Source: Clostridiaceae bacterium
Lineage (GTDB): Bacteria; Bacillota; Clostridia; Clostridiales; Clostridiaceae
Direction of reading: 5' to 3'
Assembly: GCA_014380625.1 (NCBI GenBank)
Contig: JACMJL010000292.1
Location: 1-61,915 of the forward strand
DNA length: 61,915 nucleotides
The notes beneath the pieces were generated by a model. It did not search any database. It saw only the letters and a program-made list of their open reading frames with translations, and was not told where the DNA came from. The position numbers were made by a program, and so were the translations under genes. Below are positions 27,083 through 36,177 of this stretch, piece by piece (within the stretch, counting starts at the first letter, position 1; each line of letters starts with the position of its first letter).

Positions 27083-28918
27083 TTATTTTATACGATCTTT
27101 TATAGCGTTTGCTCTAATTAAATCATCTGACAGATTAAAAGACTCTTTAACCATATCAATTTCTTTTTCACTTAAGGTTTCCTCACCTTTTATAGTTCCA
27201 TCATTTAAAAGTGCATAACTTCTTTTAGTATTTAAGAGATTTCTACCTATGGAGGTATCTTCATACTTTTGCTCATCAATACCTAGGGTATATGCTAGGG
27301 TTGGTAAAAGATCTATTTGTCCACCATTTGTAGTAATTACTTTTCCATCCATGCCTTTGCTATATATTATTAGTGGCAGTCGATGATCATTATTCCACCA
27401 TGTCTCCTGAGGTGTTATGTTGGCTACCTTGTCTCCAAAATACTTATGAACACCATTGTGGTCTCCGTAAATAGCAATAATAGTATTGTCTAAAAGACCG
27501 GCTTTATCTAATTGGTCTATAAAGGCACCAATCTGTCGATCTGCATAATTAACGCTGTGAAAATATTCTCCCATAACAGTCTTTGCAAAATCCTTAGAGA
27601 AGTTCAACGTCTTAAATTTTTCAGGCATCACAAAAGGCACATGAGAAGTAGAAGTAACGGTATAAGCATAAAAAGGTTCTTTAACCTTTTTAAGTTTAGT
27701 TGAAACTTGCTTAAAGAAACTCTCATCAGTTAATCCCATATAGAAGGTATCACTTTTATCAAAGTCATCCATATCTTTAAATTCATTAAAACCAAAGTTT
27801 GCTAAAGCCTTATCTACATTCCAATAATAGCCATGGTCTGAATGAAGTGCCATGGAATAATAATTCTCACTCTTTAAAAGTTCTGGTATAGTATTATAGG
27901 TGTTATTAGGGAATCTGAAAAAGGTCCCGCCCCTTCTAACGGGAAAAACCGAGGCATTCGTCATTAAATCTGCATCAGCGCTTGTACCATTGTTAACTTG
28001 CTCAAAATAATTCGAGAAGTAATAGCTATCTTTTACTAATTTATTTAAATTTGGTGTGATTTCTTGATTTTCATAACTATTACCAATAACAAAATTCTCT
28101 AAAGATTCTACTTGGATCACAATTAAATTTTTCCCTTTAAAAATACCTTTATCCTTATTTGGAGATAGCTTTTCATTCTTAAAATCAAACCAATTTGCTA
28201 TTTTAGTTTTCTCTGCAGAGTCTAATTTGTAAGGTAAATGGTCTACAATAAATTCTTTACTGTCGTGAACTAAATATCCTAAGGGAGAAAGGTTTCTCAT
28301 AGTAGAAAAAGGAAGGAATTCAGTTTTAAACAGATCTGGTCCACTATAATCCCCTCCACGGAAATCATAAGCTAAATGAAAAAGCATAATTAAACCTATA
28401 GAAAAAATAGCAATATCCCTAAAAGCTCCTTTAATTCTTGGAAAAGTTGTATAGTATTTTTTGAAATAGAAAGCAGTGGCTAGCAGCAGAATATCAAAAA
28501 GTACAAAAACTAAATCCACAGTCCTAAACATTGAAAAAATACTATTGGACAAATTATTTAAATTCTGCGTTTCACTTATTAGATGAAGGCTCAAAAAGGA
28601 ATTAAAAGATCTGTAAATCCAAAGATTTCCTATTAATAGTACAGAATAAGATAAATCTAGTATTATTAATAAAATCAGATGTACTCTTTTTTTAAATAAA
28701 AAGGTAAAACTCATGAAAGCTAAAATAAACAATGTATAAATATAAAAATTTATTAAAACTAATTTATCATGAATTACTATTATCTTAGCTGCACCATAAC
28801 TTAATAAAATACTATAAAATAAAAAGGTTTTTATAAGTAGCACAATAAAAGTAATAATTGCAACTTTATCTTTACGTATACCTAAAAAGGTATCTTTTAA
28901 AACTGCCTTGTTTTTCAT
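27083..28918 (-). CDS. Lipoteichoic acid synthase-like membrane sulfatase-fold enzyme
   Basis: 611 residues. The first 200 or so residues contain five membrane helices. The extracellular sulfatase-fold domain has the catalytic Thr in NNGTSADAD, metal-site residues in YGDHNG and the NNDHRLP motif. LtaS-type enzymes polymerise glycerol phosphate from phosphatidylglycerol onto a glycolipid. It starts 40 bp after galM and is the last gene of a manA-galM-ltaS-like run. Start ATG 28918 follows AAAGGGG. It could be a primase-type or YfnI-like paralogue. Confidence 0.88.
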   Translation of the reverse strand: MKNKAVLKDTFLGIRKDKVAIITFIVLLIKTFLFYSILLSYGAAKIIVIHDKLVLINFYIYTLFILAFMSFTFLFKKRVHLILLIILDLSYSVLLIGNLWIYRSFNSFLSLHLISETQNLNNLSNSIFSMFRTVDLVFVLFDILLLATAFYFKKYYTTFPRIKGAFRDIAIFSIGLIMLFHLAYDFRGGDYSGPDLFKTEFLPFSTMRNLSPLGYLVHDSKEFIVDHLPYKLDSAEKTKIANWFDFKNEKLSPNKDKGIFKGKNLIVIQVESLENFVIGNSYENQEITPNLNKLVKDSYYFSNYFEQVNNGTSADADLMTNASVFPVRRGGTFFRFPNNTYNTIPELLKSENYYSMALHSDHGYYWNVDKALANFGFNEFKDMDDFDKSDTFYMGLTDESFFKQVSTKLKKVKEPFYAYTVTSTSHVPFVMPEKFKTLNFSKDFAKTVMGEYFHSVNYADRQIGAFIDQLDKAGLLDNTIIAIYGDHNGVHKYFGDKVANITPQETWWNNDHRLPLIIYSKGMDGKVITTNGGQIDLLPTLAYTLGIDEQKYEDTSIGRNLLNTKRSYALLNDGTIKGEETLSEKEIDMVKESFNLSDDLIRANAIKDRIK

Positions 28919-28958
28919 ATTTAAACTTTTTCCCCTTTCAGCATAATTTCTAATAAAA

Positions 28959-29999
28959 TTACTTAACGGAAAACTTATAAATGGTTATATGCTTATACTG
29001 CTCTCCTGCTCTAAGAATAGGAGATGGAAAATGTGTATGCTTCATTGAATTAGGGAAATACTGAGTTTCTAAACATATTCCACTTCTATCTGAGTAGGCT
29101 CTTGAGGCCTTCAAAAAATTACCTGTATACAGCTGTACTCCGGGCATTGTAGTATAAGTCTCCATTAGTCTTCCACCTTTTGGCTCATATAATTCCGAAA
29201 ATTTCTCAGGCACTTTTCCACTAACCTTTAATACAAAATTATGATCATATCCGTCACCATTAATAAGCTGCTCATGTGGCTCGTCTATTCTAGCACCTAC
29301 TACCTTTAAACTTGTGAAATCCAAGGGAGTGCCCGTTACAGACATAAACTTTCCATTAGGTATACATTCTTCATTTATCAAGGTAAAACTCTCCGCATCT
29401 ATCATAAGTTCATGGGACAAAATATCCCCATTACCCTCTCCAGAAAGATTAAAATAGGAGTGGTTAGTTAAATTTACTACTGTATCCTTATCTGAAAGAG
29501 CCAAATATTCAATTTCAAGTGCATTATCCTCTGTTAAGGTATATATAACACTAACCTTAAGTTCTCCAGGGAAACCTTCTTCACCATCCTTGCTAATGTA
29601 ATCAAGCTGTAAGGCCTCTCCCTTATCTAATGTTATTATCTTTGGCTGCCATACTACTTTATTAAAACCAATTAACCCACCATGTAATTGATGTTTTCCA
29701 TTATTTCTGCCTACTTCATATTCTATTCCATTTAAAAGGAATTTTGCATCTTCAATTCTATTAGAGAAACGACCTATTATAGCCCCGAAACAAGCAGTAT
29801 TATTAAAATAGTCTTCCAGGTTATCATAGCCTAAGACTACATTCTTAAAAATCCCCTGTCGATCTGGAACCTTAATAGCTACAACTATTCCTCCAAGATT
29901 TGTTATCTCCACTTCTACTCCGTTTTTATTCTTAAGAGTAAAAATATCAACAGAAACTCCAGCCTTTGTTTTGCCATAAACTCTACTTGAAATACTCAT
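28959..29999 (-). CDS. galM: Aldose 1-epimerase (galactose mutarotase)
   Basis: 346 residues, the normal GalM length. Conserved elements are NRIEDAKF, the GKHQLHGG His, NLTNHSYFNLSG with the second His, DHNF and the catalytic Glu in CLETQYFPNS. It interconverts alpha and beta anomers of free aldoses in the cytoplasm. It lies between manA (34 bp) and the LtaS-like gene (40 bp), suggesting co-transcription. Confidence 0.93.
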   Translation of the reverse strand: MSISSRVYGKTKAGVSVDIFTLKNKNGVEVEITNLGGIVVAIKVPDRQGIFKNVVLGYDNLEDYFNNTACFGAIIGRFSNRIEDAKFLLNGIEYEVGRNNGKHQLHGGLIGFNKVVWQPKIITLDKGEALQLDYISKDGEEGFPGELKVSVIYTLTEDNALEIEYLALSDKDTVVNLTNHSYFNLSGEGNGDILSHELMIDAESFTLINEECIPNGKFMSVTGTPLDFTSLKVVGARIDEPHEQLINGDGYDHNFVLKVSGKVPEKFSELYEPKGGRLMETYTTMPGVQLYTGNFLKASRAYSDRSGICLETQYFPNSMKHTHFPSPILRAGEQYKHITIYKFSVK

Positions 30000-30033
30000 A
30001 AATCATTCTTCTTTCTTTAATTTTATTTTTAAT

Positions 30034-31089
30034 CTATCCAATTACCTTTAAATAAATTTCTTCACTATTGTAACCAGCTCTTAATAAGGGTTCAATTACA
30101 TTTGCTTTGATATTTGGCACATATGCCTTAATGAGCTCTAGATGTCCTTCTATAGTATAACTTCCAAGTGAAGCAGGAATAAGTATAGATTCCCCCAGTT
30201 TAAGTTTCACTGTGCCCCCAGAGTAAACTATTTCTCCTTCACCTTGTAAACAGGTATAAGTACAAAATCTACTTCCATCCGCCTGTTCTTGAATCTTACC
30301 AGCTATAGAATATTTTTCAACACTAAAATATTCATTAGCTAAGAGAAAATGCTTACTTGAATTTTTTTCAAGTTTAACCTGAATACCCTCTTGTTTTCCT
30401 TGAATGTTGCAATTATTAAAATCAATAACTTCTAGAGCTTTTTCTATATGAAGTGGTCTTTTAATTCCTTTAGCATCAGTTCTGTTATAATCAAAAACTC
30501 TATAGGTAGTATTGGAATTTTGTTGAATCTCAGCTATTACAATTCCGTCTCCAATAGCATGTAGCATGCCTGCAGGTATATTAACTGTATCTCCAGCAAA
30601 AACCTCTAAATGGTTTAAACAAGTTTCTACTTTATCAGCCTTAACCGCAGCTTGAAAAATTTCTTTTGTAACCCCTTTTGAAACTCCATATACAATTTTT
30701 GCTCCTGGTTTAGCTGAAACTATGTACCACATTTCATTTTTTCCTAGTTCTCCATTTTCGTGAACCTTTGCATACTCATCCTCAGGATGTACTTGTACTG
30801 ATAGTTTGTCATTTGCATCTATTAGCTTAATTAATAATGGGAATTTTTCTAAATCCTTTTTATCAAGTTCCGATCCAATTAGATCTTTTCCAAAGATCTT
30901 TGTAAGTTCAGAAATAGATATGTCTTTATATTCACCACTTAATACTTTACTTTCACCATCAGGATGGCTTGATATTTCCCAGCTTTCTGCGACAATTCCC
31001 TCAGGGAGTTTCTTACCTAATTTTTCAAGGCCTCTTCCACCCCAAATATAATCTTTATATACAGATTTAAATTTTAATGGATATAGCAT
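30034..31089 (-). CDS. manA: Mannose-6-phosphate isomerase, class I
   Basis: 351 residues. Cupin-fold zinc enzyme with SVQVHPEDEYA, the Glu in GKNEMWYI and the His in NIPAGMLHAIG forming the metal site. It links mannose 6-phosphate to fructose 6-phosphate. Slightly longer than the 315-residue Bacillus form. It heads the operon with galM. Because the locus from 41768 to 61834 looks mannoside-directed, this enzyme could feed its product into glycolysis, though it is not linked to that locus. Confidence 0.92.
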   Translation of the reverse strand: MLYPLKFKSVYKDYIWGGRGLEKLGKKLPEGIVAESWEISSHPDGESKVLSGEYKDISISELTKIFGKDLIGSELDKKDLEKFPLLIKLIDANDKLSVQVHPEDEYAKVHENGELGKNEMWYIVSAKPGAKIVYGVSKGVTKEIFQAAVKADKVETCLNHLEVFAGDTVNIPAGMLHAIGDGIVIAEIQQNSNTTYRVFDYNRTDAKGIKRPLHIEKALEVIDFNNCNIQGKQEGIQVKLEKNSSKHFLLANEYFSVEKYSIAGKIQEQADGSRFCTYTCLQGEGEIVYSGGTVKLKLGESILIPASLGSYTIEGHLELIKAYVPNIKANVIEPLLRAGYNSEEIYLKVIG

Positions 31090-31393
31090 TTTATAACCCC
31101 TAACTTTAATTTATTTCTATTCAATAATAACATAAGGATTTCTAATATGAAATAACATTTCTAACTGATGATACTTAGAGGTTTTAAGCTTGTAGTTATT
31201 TATATAGAGTCATGCCATACTGCATTGGCTCTTTATTATTGAGCTTATAATTCGGATACGTAGTTGCCTTATATTTTATTTTGCTTACAATCAGTGTATT
31301 TCTTGCCTAACAAAAAAAAGATATAGTTTTCTTCATTATCGATTACTATACCTTTTTATTGTATATTCAACAGTATTTTTGTCATAGTAATAT
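31090..31393. other. Intergenic region upstream of manA
   Basis: AT-rich sequence holding the manA upstream region and, at 31312-31357, a terminator for the broken kinase gene. No further open frame with a ribosome site is evident. Confidence 0.5.
31312..31357 (-). terminator. Terminator behind the truncated sensor kinase gene
   Basis: On the minus strand AAAAAGGTATAGT pairs with ACTATATCTTTTT (one G-T wobble) across a 17-base loop and is followed by a run of T. Arms on the plus strand are 31315-31327 and 31345-31357. Confidence 0.7.
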
Positions 31394-31930
31394 TTAAGAA
31401 AGTCCAATTCTTTTCATTACTTCATAAGACTGCTCTGCTTTATCAGCCTTTGAAACTAAAACTTTTAGAATACTTATGGTATTCAATATTTAGTTCATAT
31501 CAGAAAATATTTTCCCATAGCTTGTTACAAGCATTATACTTTCCAAAATATCATTATCTATAGAGACATATCTAGAAAAATAGTTCCTGAATTCACTTTC
31601 TAGCATAGCATCACCAATGTTACTACCTTGTCCCGCTCTACTTCTAGCCACTAATTTTTTGAAGTAATCATCCTCAAACATACCTAAAAATGATTGATTA
31701 ATATTAGAAATACGTATATTGATTATTTTATCAAGAGAGTTAATAGAATCGTTCATTTCAACACTCTGCTTATATTTTAATAAGTTTACTGTTGGAAAAT
31801 AGAAACCAATACTCATGATTGAAATTATCAGTAAGGTTAAAATAGAATATAGTACTATCATCCTCGTTCTTAATTTCATATTTAAAATATATTTATAAAT
31901 TCTTCTGCTATAATTCCTTTTAAACTTCAT
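31394..31930 (-). pseudogene. Truncated YesM-type sensor histidine kinase (N-terminal fragment)
   Basis: From ATG 31930 (AGAAGGA upstream) the frame reads a basic N terminus, one membrane helix (about 25-45) and about 100 residues of an extracellular sensor domain with NINQSFLGMF and VSIDNDILESIM. It stops at a TAA (31492-31490) just after IFSDMN. The same frame continues for 31 more codons (SKADKAEQSYEVMKRIGLS) to a second TAA at 31394. The second membrane helix, HAMP, kinase and ATPase domains are missing. It resembles the N-terminal part of the family represented by the kinase at 60023. Confidence 0.7.
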
Positions 31931-32155
31931 AAATTTCCACATCCTTCTATTGTGATTTAGATGAATAAGTCCAAGGGCCACTAGATATTATTTAATGATA
32001 CCACATCCATAATCTCTAAGTTTAAATTTTTTTATATAACATATATTTTTATTACATATCTTTGATAAAAGATTACATATCCATTTTTCTTTGTTATACT
32101 TTTCTTAAAGCTGTGCAAGCTAAATTTATAATAAACCTACGAGGAGATTAATATA

Positions 32156-32800
32156 ATGAAAGATTTTGCATTTATATCTGATTTTGATGGAACCCTTACG
32201 GAAAAAGATTTTTATAAAATATTGTCTGAAGCCTATTTAAAAGAAGAATTTTTGCCCCATTTTAAGTCCTGGAAAAATGGAGAAATAAAAGACAGAGAGT
32301 ATTTAAGCTATGTTTTTAATAATGTAAAAAGAAGTGAAGATGAGATACTTGAGGATATTTTAAATATTCCCTTAGATCCCTTCACTAAAGATTTCATCCA
32401 ACAAGTGAAAACTGCTGGTGGCGATTTTATTGTAATAAGTGCAGGAACAAGTTATTACATAGATAAGATATTCGTGAAGCATAATATACAAGGAGTAGAG
32501 GTTTACTCTAATAAGGGTATTTTTAAGGATAATGGAATTTACTTTGATTTAGATGAAAACAGTGAGTTTTATTCTGATCGTTATGGTATCGATAAATTAA
32601 TTGTAGTTGAAAAGCTAAAAAATAATTATAAAAAGATATTTTACGCTGGTGATAGTGGACCAGATCTCAAGCCAGCATTAGTATGTGACCTGGTATTTGC
32701 AAAAGGAGAGTTAGTGGAACTTTTAAAAGAAGAAAAAAAAGAATTTATAGAATTTAAAAACTTTTCTGAAATCTGGGATAAATTACAAAAATACATATAA
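32156..32800 (+). CDS. HAD-superfamily phosphatase, MtnX-like
   Basis: 214 residues. HAD motif I is DFDGTLT, motif II is the Ser in VISAGTS, and motif IV is GDSGPDL, with a helical cap typical of MtnX/phosphoserine-phosphatase-like enzymes. ATG 32156 follows GAGGAG. It is 12 bp before a glycerol-1-phosphate dehydrogenase gene, so its substrate may be glycerol phosphate or a related small phospho-ester rather than a methionine-salvage intermediate; that is inference from context. Confidence 0.85.
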   Translation: MKDFAFISDFDGTLTEKDFYKILSEAYLKEEFLPHFKSWKNGEIKDREYLSYVFNNVKRSEDEILEDILNIPLDPFTKDFIQQVKTAGGDFIVISAGTSYYIDKIFVKHNIQGVEVYSNKGIFKDNGIYFDLDENSEFYSDRYGIDKLIVVEKLKNNYKKIFYAGDSGPDLKPALVCDLVFAKGELVELLKEEKKEFIEFKNFSEIWDKLQKYI

Positions 32801-32812
32801 GGAGTAAAAAAT

Positions 32813-33874
32813 ATGAAGGCTTCGACCCATAGAATAGCCATTCCTTCAATTCTAGAAGTAGGTAAAGGAAATATTAATAATGTTGGAAACCTAATTAAAA
32901 AGGCAATGTTTCAAAAGGTTTCAATATATTTTGGTGAGGGTATAGAGGATTTATTTGGAGCCTCTATAAGGAACTCCTTAAAGGAGGCCAATATCCAGAT
33001 CTCAAAGATTGAGACTATCTCAGACATAAACTTTGAGGAAATTAGTATTAAGGCCTTTGAAATATCAAACGATGTGGAGGCTTTAATTGGAGTTGGTGGT
33101 GGAAAGGCTATAGATGCGGTAAAATATATGAGTTTCTTAAAAAAACTTCCTTTTCTTAGCATTCCAACTTCAACTTCTAATGACGGTTTTTCTAGTCCTG
33201 GCGCCTCCCTTTTAGTTAAGGGGAAACGGATGTCACTTCCAGCTAAAACCCCATATGGCATCATCATTGATATTGATGTAATTAAAGGAGCTCCGGAGAA
33301 ATTTATATTCTCCGGAATTGGAGATTTAGTATCAAACATAACTGCTTTGCAGGATTGGAAATTCGAAGAAGAACAAGGAAGGGTAATTATTGATGACTTT
33401 GCAACTATGATTTCCAAAAAGGCAGTAAATAGTTTTGTACGAACTGAATTTAAGACTATAAAAGATGACTTGTTTTTAAAGGAACTAGTGGATTCGTTAA
33501 CTTTAAACGGCATCTCTATGGAAATAGCAGGAGACAGTTCCCCAGCTTCAGGCTCTGAACATCTTATTTCTCATGCTTTAGATAAGTTTCTTGAGATCCC
33601 ACAACTTCATGGCATACAGGTTGGCATTTCAACCTATATAATGTCTAAGGTACAAAACCATAGATTTGAAAGGATATCAAGGGTATTAAACGAAACCGGT
33701 TTTTTTAATTATGTTAAAACTTTAAAAATGAGAAAAGAAGATTTTAAGAGAGCAATTGATATGGCACCTTCAATAAAACCTAGTAGGTATACTTATATTC
33801 ATCTTGAAGAAAACAGGATAATTGCTAAAAAATTTATTGATGATGATGAAACTTTAACTTCTATATTAAGATAA
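32813..33874 (+). CDS. sn-Glycerol-1-phosphate dehydrogenase family (AraM/EgsA-like)
   Basis: 353 residues of the iron/zinc alcohol dehydrogenase fold. The NAD(P) site has GVGGGKAIDAVKY, and STSTSNDGFSSPGASL is the family-specific substrate loop of glycerol-1-phosphate dehydrogenases. Metal ligands are likely in SGSEHLISHALD and QLHGIQVG. Bacterial members reduce dihydroxyacetone phosphate to the archaeal-type glycerol phosphate enantiomer. It follows the HAD phosphatase with AAGGAG in the gap, forming a two-gene operon. Confidence 0.85.
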   Translation: MKASTHRIAIPSILEVGKGNINNVGNLIKKAMFQKVSIYFGEGIEDLFGASIRNSLKEANIQISKIETISDINFEEISIKAFEISNDVEALIGVGGGKAIDAVKYMSFLKKLPFLSIPTSTSNDGFSSPGASLLVKGKRMSLPAKTPYGIIIDIDVIKGAPEKFIFSGIGDLVSNITALQDWKFEEEQGRVIIDDFATMISKKAVNSFVRTEFKTIKDDLFLKELVDSLTLNGISMEIAGDSSPASGSEHLISHALDKFLEIPQLHGIQVGISTYIMSKVQNHRFERISRVLNETGFFNYVKTLKMRKEDFKRAIDMAPSIKPSRYTYIHLEENRIIAKKFIDDDETLTSILR

Positions 33875-33907
33875 GGATTATTGAAAAATAATTTCCAATA
33901 ATCCTTA
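33872..33907. terminator. Bidirectional terminator between convergent genes
   Basis: TAAGGATTATTG (33872-33883) and CAATAATCCTTA (33896-33907) form a perfect 12-base-pair stem that begins at the dehydrogenase stop codon and ends 4 bp before the stop of the convergent membrane gene. T runs are weak. Confidence 0.6.
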
Positions 33908-33911
33908 AACT

Positions 33912-35081
33912 CTAAAGCCGTCTAATAAATCTTTTATTATAAAAACTACTCATAATACAAATCCATAGCATTACATAAATTATCGAGAAGTAAAATGAAT
34001 CCAATGTGTTACCCGCCCAAGGCGTTATATATTGGTTAGTAAACCAAACATTTAAGGTGGCAGTTTTTTTTGTAAGAGGGTCTAGAACAGGGATAACCCA
34101 GAGTGTCTTACGAAGAATTTCTGAAACCAGATAAACAACTATTGTGTTAGTTCCAAGGACTACCAATGGCTTGAATATGTAATTAAATTTTACTATTTCC
34201 ATAATATAATATAGTACTGCCACCAAGTAAAATGCTATTCCAGCTGTAAGTAAAACAAAGGAACCTGACCATAAATTTTTATTGAAAGGAACCCATACCT
34301 TAGCAAACATTGCAATTCCTACTATTATCATCCCCAAAGTAGACACACACACAAATTTATATATTTTTTTATCAGTAGAATATATAAATATCTGTCCTGC
34401 TATGGCACCCAATAAGGCCGTGGCAATTGCAGGTACGGTGCTAAAAATACCTTCGGGGTCCCAGTTTGGTGTATATAAGTGGCCTTTTAGCCAATATAAA
34501 TCTATATTCTGTACTAAATTTCCCTCAAGTTCTAAAACTCCCCTACCAACCCCAGGAATAGAAACATAACTCATTATTAAAGAATATCCTAAAATAATAG
34601 TAAGTGACAATCCAAGTTGTATCACTACTTGAATAACCTTATTTTTAACTGCATATATTAATACTAAGGTCACACAACTTGTTATCAGATAGGTAATAGC
34701 AATTCGCTGAAGTACACCGGGTACTCTTATAACAGAAAAATCATAAATCGGAAACCCATTTAAAAATAATCCCACACCGAAAAGTCCTACACTTCTAATA
34801 AGAATATGCGCAAATATATTCCATGAAGAAATACCTTTTTCTACCCTTCGATTTAAAGCATAAGGTATAACCATTCCCATTATTATTATTATGAATGGAA
34901 AGCTTAAATCCGCAAATGTATATCCATTCCATTTTGCGTGCCTTAATTGTGGGTATATTCTATCAGTATTCCCTGGATTAGCACATAACAACATTATTGC
35001 AATAGCCATTCCTCTAAAAGCATCAATACACTTTAATCGCCCTGTTTCACAACTCTTTTTTAATCTGTTTTCATGCTCCAT
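33912..35081 (-). CDS. HGSNAT/NagX-like multi-pass acyltransferase family protein
   Basis: 389 residues with about ten membrane helices. The opening RLKCIDAFRGMAIAIM followed by a conserved Asn/Gly stretch, LSFPFIIIIMGM, and the GVLQRIAITYL motif are typical of the heparan-alpha-glucosaminide N-acetyltransferase (DUF5009/DUF1624) family. Bacterial members are proposed to acetylate amino sugars across the membrane. ATG 35081 follows GAGGGGG. It is monocistronic; the AraC gene upstream ends 132 bp away on the same strand. Confidence 0.82.
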   Translation of the reverse strand: MEHENRLKKSCETGRLKCIDAFRGMAIAIMLLCANPGNTDRIYPQLRHAKWNGYTFADLSFPFIIIIMGMVIPYALNRRVEKGISSWNIFAHILIRSVGLFGVGLFLNGFPIYDFSVIRVPGVLQRIAITYLITSCVTLVLIYAVKNKVIQVVIQLGLSLTIILGYSLIMSYVSIPGVGRGVLELEGNLVQNIDLYWLKGHLYTPNWDPEGIFSTVPAIATALLGAIAGQIFIYSTDKKIYKFVCVSTLGMIIVGIAMFAKVWVPFNKNLWSGSFVLLTAGIAFYLVAVLYYIMEIVKFNYIFKPLVVLGTNTIVVYLVSEILRKTLWVIPVLDPLTKKTATLNVWFTNQYITPWAGNTLDSFYFSIIYVMLWICIMSSFYNKRFIRRL

Positions 35082-35213
35082 TTCTATTTCCCCCTCATAA
35101 CCACTACCCGCTTGGTGAAAGCTTTATATTTACCACATTATATCATATTTGTTATATTATGTAATGTGTACAATTAGTAAATTTATACTACTTAACGGAT
35201 AAGATTTTTGGGG

Positions 35214-36056
35214 TTACGTACTGCAGTTTATATATTTTTTAGGAGAAACACCTAGCACTTTTTTAAACGCCTTATAAAAATTAGTGTAATCTCCAAATCC
35301 AACCTGTTCTGAAATATCTATTATAGGCATTCCTGAAAGCAAAAGCTCCTCCGCTCTCATAATTCTCTTATAAATTATATACTCTATTACCGTAAATCCG
35401 GTATTTACCTTAAATAAATGGCATAAATAATATTTACTGATATGAAACTGGGCTTGTAACAAATCCAAGGTGATTTTCTTTTCAAGATTTTTATTTATAT
35501 AGTTTAATATAGCTATAATCTTTTCATCATATTCAAAGGAAGCCATAAGAGCATTTTTATTTTTAGAAAAGATTTTATTTATTTCAATAAGCATTTGTAC
35601 AAAGATAGCTTTTATCATAACATTGCACTCAGGGGACTTTTCATTTGCATATTTTGATATTTGCTGCCAAAGTCTATCAATTCCATTTGAAAGCACATCA
35701 TCTGCATTAATTTTATTAAAATAACCCAACTTTCTTTTTTGAACAAAACTAAGCATATTGTATTCTTCAGTTTGAAAAGAAGATATAAATTCGGGCTTAA
35801 ATTGTATAAACTCTCGCTCATAGCCTTCCTTAGAATCAAAAACTATTCTATGTAATTCACGGGTATTAGTAATAATCAAATCATTTTTATTTAACTTATA
35901 AGATTGTCCTTCAATATGATAAGTAAGGTCTCCAGAAATATAATAATATAATTCATAGCAATTATGAATATGAGTATCAACATTTATGGGAGATTCTGTG
36001 TAATTATGCACCAGTAAAAAATTATTTGTCTTATAGTCAAAATAATTATCCTTCAT
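35214..36056 (-). CDS. AraC-family transcriptional regulator with cupin sensor domain
   Basis: 280 residues. The N-terminal cupin-like domain has THIHNCYELYYY and the later NTRELHRI. The C-terminal part has two HTH motifs, with FHISKYYLCHLFK and VGFGDYTNFYKAFKK followed by LGVSPKKY. The start is ATG 36056 behind AGGGGGTGG; the longer frame covers that site. It is divergent, 121 bp away, from the isomerase/dehydrogenase operon at 36178, which it probably controls in response to a sugar. Confidence 0.9.
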   Translation of the reverse strand: MKDNYFDYKTNNFLLVHNYTESPINVDTHIHNCYELYYYISGDLTYHIEGQSYKLNKNDLIITNTRELHRIVFDSKEGYEREFIQFKPEFISSFQTEEYNMLSFVQKRKLGYFNKINADDVLSNGIDRLWQQISKYANEKSPECNVMIKAIFVQMLIEINKIFSKNKNALMASFEYDEKIIAILNYINKNLEKKITLDLLQAQFHISKYYLCHLFKVNTGFTVIEYIIYKRIMRAEELLLSGMPIIDISEQVGFGDYTNFYKAFKKVLGVSPKKYINCST

Positions 36057-36177
36057 ATTTCCACCCCCTATCCATATCTTAAAGCAATATTTGCAATGTT
36101 TCAAGCAAGAATCACAAAGATAATAGGTAATTATTAAACTATAATTAATATATTACTAACTTATTTGGAGGTAAACT

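Noticed and set aside
32911-33513. Long minus-strand ORF (200 codons) opposite the G1P dehydrogenase gene
   Set aside because: It is a shadow of a well-supported gene in the opposite strand, with no ribosome site and no family motif.
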